Assembly (NCBI GenBank): GCA_024305405.1
Contig: JAKNDB010000102.1
Coordinates: 1 to 64,000 of the forward strand
DNA: 64,000 nt
From: Dirofilaria immitis
Lineage: Eukaryota > Nematoda > Chromadorea > Rhabditida > Onchocercidae
Direction: 5' to 3'
Below, piece after piece: positions 55,204-64,000 of the stretch. Positions within the stretch are counted from its first letter, which is position 1; each line of letters starts with the position of its first letter. Under the pieces are notes generated by a model that did not search any database, had not been told where the DNA came from, and saw nothing but the letters and a program-made list of their open reading frames with translations. The position numbers and the translations under genes were made by a program.

Positions 55204-56134
55204 TTTTAACCGTAAATCTAATCTGGAACCAAAGACTGATGTTTGAGTATTTCGTATTATCAACATAAATCGTTCAGAAAATCGAATAATCTGAAAATGA
55301 AAAAAAGGCATCGAAATGGTTATCTATTAATTATCAATTAGATATTATGATAACACTCTAAAAGGAATATGTAACAATATACATTCTTCGTAATATCATT
55401 CCTAATTTTGTCAGTATCTGCCTCTTGGCCAATTAATAATTAACCACGAAAAAGTCTACTATTTGTACCAAACATATGGACACTTTCATCACCTATTCTA
55501 TTAAGACAAGTAAATTTATTTTCATTCATGTTAAAATTTTGCGAAAAAAATTCACGAAATCTGATATATCTACATACAACTTAACATGGCCAATTTATAA
55601 CCAAATAAAACGAAAAAACTACCGAATAACGAAGTAGGCACATGCAGGCCTATTAAGTTGCAAGTTAAGGACGAGGAAATTTCGACATGGTAGTGTGGCA
55701 TAGGTAACTTGTAGTTAATTATTATTGATCCTGATATTTTGCAGGTGTCCTTAATTAATAGCACCTTGTAACTAGATCTTACAGATATTTTAATATTGAT
55801 AGTACTTTGAAGATACTTTATTGATCTTGGTAATCTACAGAAATCTTAAACCTGATATAATTTTGTAGATAGTTTAATCTTGATGGTATCATCAATAAAA
55901 GAATACTGATGGTGTCTTACAAGTACCTTGAGTTTGACTTTATCTTATAATTGCTTTAATCTTAATTGAATCTAGTAGATAGATAGATAGATGATAGACG
56001 GTTCATTGGGATGATATCTATTAGTAACGCACAAAATTCCATGTATCGACTTAACATGAACACTACACAAAGCATGCATGAAGAAAAATGAAATAAAAAG
56101 GTAAAAAGTAAAAAATAGGGCAAATCCTTTCACT

Positions 56135-56177
56135 ATGTTATTAATATTTTACATTTCATATAAAATATTAATAACAT
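56135..56177. other. Perfect 17-bp hairpin
   Basis: ATGTTATTAATATTTTA at 56135-56151 and its exact complement at 56161-56177 surround a 9-nt loop (CATTTCATA). It is AT-only apart from one G:C pair, so it is weak energetically and may be a remnant of an inverted-repeat element. Confidence 0.6.
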
Positions 56178-59100
56178 GTATTCATTCATAAAGGTTCATC
56201 AAAAAGATTTCAACAATTCTATGATGGATAAATATCCAATCATTCGCACATTCAGAGAATAATATCGATCAATCGGGTTGAGAGAAAACGAATTCTCGTG
56301 ATCAGATCAGCAGGAAGAAATCAGGTTCAGCATAGCTAACTAACACACTAAGCAAACAAACTGAAACAGACAAATGTTGTGAAGAAAACAAAAGTAAACA
56401 ACATATCTTTGGCAAGTGATCAAATCAACTTGTCATATGTTTACTTTTTTCCATTGTGGTGGGCTATTATTGATTGTAATATTCTAAGACGTAAAGATAT
56501 TATTTAATTTAATCTATTTGTTTGATTAATTGTTTATAGATGTAGTTTCTATATGTATATGCTGTAGCATATGAAATAATTGTTAATCATCTAAATTAAC
56601 GCATATGACAGAGATATATGAATGAAGTGTGAGGATAAATCAATTATTTTTTACATGACTTTCATCTAGCGATCATATTTACTTCACATATTGTTTCCTA
56701 TGTTATTTTAAAATCGAAAAAAAAGGAAGGTTTACTTCAAGTAAATATAAATCAAATTTATGAGCAGTTTAGAATTTTTTAATTATAATTTAGAAATATT
56801 AATAAAGGTATTTAAAACTACTTTTGATATGATAGTTGCATTTAAATTTATATCAAATTGCAATTAATATGTTTAACAATTCTTAGGAATGATTTAAACG
56901 ATTGAATTAATAATTATATATAAACTATATGTATACATATAAATCGATTTATTTATAATCTGGTGCCCAAATATAATCAGTAATATCGTATCTAAATATA
57001 TTTGAGAAAAATAGTGATATAATGAAGGAAGTAAGAAGATGCTAATTTTTACTTAGAAAAGTTTAATAATTAATCATTATAAAACTTTCAAATTTTACAG
57101 AGTAAATATATAATAAAACATGGATGGAAAGAGGAGGGATAAAAGATGGGTTAGTTGCAGGTACAATTTGGTGGTCATCTTTTCATTACCAGAACTGTTC
57201 TCAAGGACCACATTTTTTTTTTTTAATTATTTCTCACTAAATCTAAAAATTATACGGACATAAGGAACATATCTACGAAGTAAACAGATTTTTATCTATT
57301 TAGTTTTATATATATATATATATTGTTGTACCTGCAAATATTGAATTAATTTTTATGTTTATTAAATTTTAATGATAGTTATTATTTGATTGATTTTATT
57401 TATTGCTTACCAATAGTCTGTTCTTGATAATTTGATATTGCTTTTTACAACGCTATAGGCTTAACGTGGAATTATAATATGAAAAGTATATTTTCCTCTT
57501 AATTAATTTTTAGTTTCAAATTCTTAAACAAAAAACAATCATTACTATATTTAAAAAAAAAATTGCTATAAGCTTTGAATAAAAAATCAAATTTAATTTT
57601 AAAATGAAAAGTAGTAAGAAAAGAAGTGAAGAAAAATACATACTTCGAAAAGCATATTCCAGTTTTATTAGAAATGTGTTTCAAAAAATTATTTCTTTCT
57701 TTATTATCGAAAATTTTTTCTTTTTGCCCTTCACAAATATTAACTTTCAAATTTATTAAATTAATACCATTTTCTACAATATCTATCATTTTTTCGAGAA
57801 CTTTATAACTTCATTTATTATTTACTAGAAAGCTAAATTATTTTTTGTATTTGTTGCTTACTAAGAAATTAATCCATTCTCGTACTTCTCAAATTTTTAC
57901 TTTTCTAATTTCATATCCTATGATTCATTATTACTTTTCCGCTATAACATCCTACATAGATTCATGCCAAGACAATTTGCCGCTGATAAAATTGTGTATT
58001 TTTTAACAAGATTTTATATTTTTAAATTTTTATTGAAATCAGTGGAGGATGGGTGTTGTCGTAGCGTTTGGTGTTTGGCTAAGTTTGTGCGTGGGGTATA
58101 TTAAATAATTTTGGACGAATGGTTTCGAATTTTGATCGCGTTTATGGATGCTAAAGGAAGGAAGAATAAATTACAAAAACTACCAATTTTCTTTTTATTT
58201 TTGGAACGTTTTTTTAATTGAAACAGCAAGCACCTGAATAATTAAATTTTTGCTCAAATTTACGAAGTTTTTTTTTTTAAAATAATAGTATATAAGATAG
58301 TCGGCTATTGGTTTCGTTTCCTATTCAATATTTCATTTGATTCAATGCAATAAAAGGAATAAAAAAGATAAGGAAAATTTTTCTACATAAAGTGTCTTGC
58401 ATTTTTCTCTCGATTGATTTCGTAGTCTTTCTCAATGATTATTTCCTTTACTGTTGCTTTATAAGCATTTGAGCTAAATGAAAAATAGATGGACACTTCA
58501 AAATTTTCATTTGTCACTAGTAATTTCCAAAAAAAAACAAAAAGAAATACACTTAACGGAATATTTGTTTTACTTATTCAACTTTATTTATCTTTTCCTT
58601 CCTTTTATACTTAGTTCATTATTACTTAATGTTTTTTATATTATTCTACAGCAATAACAAGACGAAAATATTATATCAAGAAATATTGATATATATATAT
58701 ATATATATATATAAGACTGATATAAATGCAATGTCCATCTGACTGTATCGGGCATTGTGTCATATACAACATCATATTGTTAGAAGAAGAAATGCTCATA
58801 ATCATATCACTATAAATTTTTGTGCTTTGATTCCCTGCTATATTTTTATCATTTTCTAAAATCTTGCAACTAATATATATGCTTATTATATTACCCTAAA
58901 ATACATTTTTAAAATTATATAGCAATTAAATATATACATATTATGCATTACATACTTTCCTTAATTTTTTCTCGCAGATTCAAATCTAAAATTCAAGCTA
59001 TGATATTTTAATAGAAATTTAATTTGTTTATTTTTCGTTAGCTTTATAAATTTTGTATGTTACTTATTCAAATTTATTTAATTTAAAAATAGTAATGCAT

Positions 59101-60518
59101 ATGGTTCTGCATTAAAGCAAAATGGGATAGGAAGAAATTTGAAGAATTTGCTTTAATCAAAAAAATTAAGTAGAATGTAAGGTAAAACTTTATCTTTTAG
59201 AAGATAATCGATATACAATGAACATAGCATGATGGGAAAAATAATCATTGAAGTATTCGTGTACTTTGTCAAAAGAAAATAAAAAATAAAAATTTAGTGT
59301 TTTTTAAGAAGTAAGTGATAAGTTATTTGATAAAAGAAATAAAATATGATTTGACTAAACTTTTTAATGAGAAAAGTTGTTAAGAATTAAGATTTTTAAA
59401 AAGTGAATCAAAGCAATTTGGTTCAAGTTGTCAAATTCAAACAAAATTCAGGAAAAATCAGTTCAAACAGATTCAAATTCAAGCAGTTTTAAAACATAAG
59501 ATATCCAAAATTTTTGATACATAAATGAATTATTAAAATGAAGCAAAAATGGATCAAATATTAAATGTTGATTATGGATTAAATGTTGATTAACATAATT
59601 CGTAAGCTACCACTTATTATGATGATATGACTAGTAAATGATGTATAGTTTAATAAATTTGACTTTAATTCCACTCATATTTTCGAACCGAACTTACTGA
59701 TAGAAAAGGAAAGTATTATCTGTCAATCGAACTTTTAATTAGGAAACTTATTATCAAAAAGAGAAGGAAATATGGTTATGAAATGTATTGGAGAAGTGAA
59801 GGTCTTTTATATCAGATAATTTTCATAACTTTAAATTATAAATTATTTGAATTATTGATTATGTGCTTTGCTTTTTCTTTGGTTGTGTTAGCAGAAACGA
59901 CGGTTGAACCATGAATAAAGGAGGATGTAGAAGGATGCAAAACCGAGAAAAAATAAGTATAAGAAACGATAGCTGCGAAGAAAATTGAGGAAAGAATTTA
60001 AATTGGTTTGTCTGCTCCTTTCAATTTTGGCTACCAAAATTGTTAAGCTTTATTTTAGGATTTTTAAATTGCAAAGAAAGTGAATGGAGATGTATGGTGG
60101 ATGAAATTGCAAGAAAGTCTATTACATTCTTGATTCACTTCAAATTTCGTTTAATTAAAGATAAATCCGTTAAGTGTTGAAGTACATTGCTTTTTGCTTG
60201 AAAAGTTGACAGATGTCATCTACGGATATTTTAGATAAGAATTAGGCTCAGACAAGATCATCTCATCTTTGATATTGTCGGAAGATTATAAATATCAGAT
60301 GTAAATATTCAGTCAATATGTTTGGTTCAGTTAAAATATTACCTATTTGTTACTATATCGTTTCTGCTTCCGTTATTCGTGCATCAAGTAAACGAATTCT
60401 TTAAGCCTAATATTAATTAATATTCTTACACCAAATAGTTGGCGATAAATATGCAATGAGCAAATGTAACTAGGAATGTAATATTTAAATTATAATTTTG
60501 ATAAAAATTCAAGAGGAG

Positions 60519-60592
60519 CTATATATATATCATATAGAGCTATATATATATATATACATTATAGCTCTTCTATATATATATATATATATATA
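60519..60592. repeat. TA-dinucleotide arrays interleaved with GAGCT/AGCTC
   Basis: Three TA runs are separated by GAGCTATA and ATAGCTCTTC motifs that are inverted copies of one another, followed by a 10-bp tandem duplication (TATTTCAGTC twice, 60591-60610). Confidence 0.8.
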
Positions 60593-63500
60593 TTTCAGTC
60601 TATTTCAGTCTTTCTTTGAATGTCAGCTAAAAAAATTATTCCCTAATAAATATTTTTCTGAAAAAAAATTAAATTTTTATATATCAAACCAAAATAGCTT
60701 TACCTTCTCTTTTTGCCATAAAATATCCATAACTTATTTTCTGCTTCAATAGCTATGAATTACATGTACACAATACTTTTTAAGGTATTTTAGAATAATT
60801 TTAACCTTATCAATAATAGCAGTATACAATGCTTCTTTTTTTATTTACTTTACTTCTACTTTATGGCTGAATGAATGATTTATGCCCAAATATAGATAAA
60901 TTTTTGCAAATTGTTTCTTTTTAAATGGAAGTGGAAAAGAAAACTCTCTTTTAATATGGTTAAGTAATTTAATGGAGAAATTAATCAATTTTAATAAATT
61001 TGATTGAATTTTGAAAATATTAAGCTAAGATGATTCAAAAATGATAAGATTTAGCGATACCAAATAGAAAATTTTAAATTTCTACATTTATTTGTAAAGT
61101 TTTGCATTACTTTTCATTAATCTTTATAATCATTCGCTACTCATTAATGCTAATCCATTGGATTGTTCAATAATTTCAGAAGACAAAGTAATAAATATTT
61201 TTCGTTTTCTAGATAAGCTAAATATCTGGTAATTCTTATTTTTCTTAATTTCTAAAAATATAAAATTTAGTTTTTTGAAGTTTATTTGATTTTATATTCA
61301 ATTTCATATTATCAACTTTATATCTCAATAATCATTTTCGATGTGACAAGTGAGTTGTTAACTAGTAAATTATTTTGTAACTTAATAAAATATAGTTATC
61401 ATAACCATCAAATTTTCTCATAATTTCAAAATTAGTTCCATCTTGTGCTTAATCCAATATACGCTTATTTTACCCGGAATCTATCACATCTTTTATAATA
61501 AAGGCTAAATCTAAAGACATTGATTAAAATCAGTGCTATGATATTTTGTAGATGCTTAAAATTATTATAACATTAGAAGAGAAACCTGTGGTATATGCTA
61601 ATATTATTTGAAAATCTATGTTATTTGCATTCGTACGACAATGCCTCGTTGACTTCAATTCCTTTCAAAATATATAAGCATATTGAAACATTGCTTTCTA
61701 TTACATTTTTCATTGCCAAAATATTTCACTAATATATTAGAAATAGAAATACTAGAAGTTATCGATTATTATATAGAAATCGAGAAAATAATGCCTTATT
61801 TTATCACCGCTTTTCTACTATCACTACAAGATATTTTTAACGAAAAAATTTCGATTCATTACCATTATCAAAATTTGCTTATTTATCAGGTATTTCTCTC
61901 GATTACTTACTTCATATTTACTTATTAATTCAATCAAATTAAAAAAGCAAATCACGCAAAGAAATCGCATTTCAATACTATCAAAATCATGAAAATAAAA
62001 AGTTGCCAAAATAATAAAAAAAATTTTTTTCAAAGGTACTGAACTTTAATTTATGCCGAGCATTTCCGTTATTTGTCTATACCCATATTTATTCTCGCAT
62101 ATGATGCTGCTAATGTATAAACAAAAGCTCATTTTCATCTTTATTAATGAAATCTGAATTATTCGTTCGAAATTTCAAATTTTTTATTTCTGAAGAAACA
62201 TTAAAATAAGCGATATTTCAATGAATTATGAGAAAATTTTAATTTTTCTTTCCATTGTCTAAAAGAGGAAAGATTCAAAGTTTCTTAAAAGGGAAGAAAT
62301 TTTTAATTTAAAAATTTTCCATTATTCAATTAATTAAAATTTAAACCTTGTTAATATTAAAACTTTTAATAACATATCATCTGCCCTTTAGCATTATGAT
62401 AAAAATTGATGGATTACATTCCTCTGAGCTTAAATCTATCCTACGCAATCATTTTTAATTTTCGGAAAATTTTTTAACTTTATATAATAGTTTTTCTTTA
62501 TGATACCAAGGAAATAACTGCCATACTCTGTAAAGTATTGGTAAATCGATTTTTCAAAGATGGTGTACTTTCGAAGCCAATGATACGATTTCACTTTAGT
62601 GTTCGACTATTAGTTTATAAAATTAGTAAGCCTTACCTTCCCACATTTTTTTATGTAACATTTAATTTTTGTCAAAATTTCGATTTTCTTTTTTAGAACT
62701 CTAAAATTTTTTGAAATTTTACGTACAACAAAATCGAAATAAAAGAACACATTTCAGCAAAATGATGAGACGAATGAAAGAGTGAAGTTTAAACACAAAT
62801 TAACGAATATTGTTGTGCTATTTTGACCTTCATAAAATTATCCATTTTTCTCAACAGTTATTTGATTGACGTGAAACAATAAAATTAAATACATAAACTT
62901 ATCGAAAATAATACCGTTCATTAATTTATTTGTTATCATTTTTTTCAACCACAACTATTTTTGTTATTTATAATTATGGTGTACCTTGCTTATTTGATTA
63001 TAGATAAATAATATGTGAATGATATTCGAATTTGACCCATCAATACTTTTAATTTAATCATTACTTCTAATCTTATTTTTGCTAATAACTATGGAACTTA
63101 GCTATTACTGTGTACTTTGATAATTTGATTTTAAATAAGTAGTGATATCAAAAGTTTTACCCACTGATATTATAAACTTATTGCTTTTATTATCATTTTT
63201 AATCACATCTATAATTATTTAGTTTAGTCATTATAAGATACTTCACTGCAATATAATTAGCAATAGATATTAGCATTTTTTATCAAGTAGCAAAAACTTC
63301 TGAAATTAGTAATGATATTTTCGTCTGGATTTATTTTTTAAGGAAAAGATAAACTATTTATTACTAGCCTAAAGAGAAGAAAAGAGTTGAATTATGGCGA
63401 TATCATCGAATATCAATATCACATTTTAAAAGCGAGTTTGTAATTTAAACAATTTAAAAAAACTATTTCTGACTCGCTTGCTGCATAAATATTTTTCTTT

Positions 63501-64000
63501 TTAATGTTATATAATTCAAATTTTCTTTTTTTTTTCGCAAATATTAAGTAGCTTTATTACTAAAAATTATTTTTGACAACATTTAAAAATTAATTCATGT
63601 TGAAATATTTGTTAATCACATAACAAAATTTGTAGTTTATAAAGTTTACAATAAATTATACACCAATTTTCCTATCTCTCCGTTTTCTTTAAATTTATCA
63701 TTCCTTCTAATCCTTTTCAATTATTATCATGTATTATTTGCAAAAATTCTTTAAAAATATTTATTTCTTATGATCTAATTTAATGTCCTGTAAAATAACT
63801 AATCTTTTTCACTGAAGAAACGCTATTCTACTTATTTCTTTTCTTCTTCGATATCTTGATTGGATAAAGCCATATATAGTTTAGTATATTCATCGATCTA
63901 AACTTAATTTGAAACGTCGAAGAATATTTAAATGTAATTACATATCTAATTATAATTTGCCAATTAATTCCTGATAATTCCTTGACAATTTTTGTCTCTT

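Larger units (their letters stand above)
55204..64000. other. Gene-poor right end
   Basis: Nearly 9 kb of AT-rich DNA upstream of the LETMD1-like gene. I see no supported gene, RNA gene or transposase. Short TA arrays occur at about 57308-57323, 58689-58713 and 60519-60592, and a strong hairpin at 56135-56177. The promoter of the LETMD1-like gene should lie near the left edge of this region. Confidence 0.55.

Overview
The window is nuclear DNA of a nematode, most likely a filarial (onchocercid) worm. It is very AT-rich. Genes have many small exons with GTAAG-type donors and TTTTCAG acceptors, and the closest matches I recognise are metazoan or nematode genes (tomosyn/tom-1, PRC1/spd-1, rpl-14). 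An intron of the spd-1 gene also carries a broken piece of a bacterial class I fructose-bisphosphate aldolase, as expected for a nuclear Wolbachia transfer in a filarial genome. The species cannot be fixed from the sequence alone.

Layout. 1-1513 (-): 5' part of a nuclear receptor gene running off the left edge. 5553-9528 (-): a second, paralogous nuclear receptor whose DNA-binding and ligand-binding domains resemble the RAR/NR1 group. 9529-13410: regulatory or intergenic DNA with an isolated exon-like ORF (about 11068-11168), a C-rich island (about 11870-12540) and a candidate F-box-like gene (12557-13125, +). 13411-16985 (-): spd-1/PRC1 antiparallel microtubule bundler, with the aldolase fragment in an intron. 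About 17.0-33.5 kb: gene-poor, with an 838-bp perfect AAT array, a long foldback element, a second inverted-repeat element and tetranucleotide/dinucleotide arrays. 33567-46738 (+): tom-1/tomosyn, 26 exons traced, ending in an R-SNARE motif and an 18-bp hairpin over the stop codon. 49240-50366 (+): ribosomal protein L14. 51779-55203 (-): a LETM1-domain mitochondrial protein of the LETMD1 type, convergent with rpl-14. 55.2-64.0 kb: no gene seen.

A cross-cutting observation affects the whole annotation. In all five well-traced genes the reading frame repeatedly breaks at a mononucleotide run that is one base too short, and adding one base restores both frame and family-conserved residues. This looks like a systematic homopolymer undercall in the assembly rather than mass pseudogenisation, so automated gene models here will be fragmented. 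A few breaks in the nuclear receptor gene have the opposite sign and are not explained this way.

The genes do not form one pathway: two are transcription factors, one acts in cytokinesis, one in exocytosis, one in translation and one in mitochondria.
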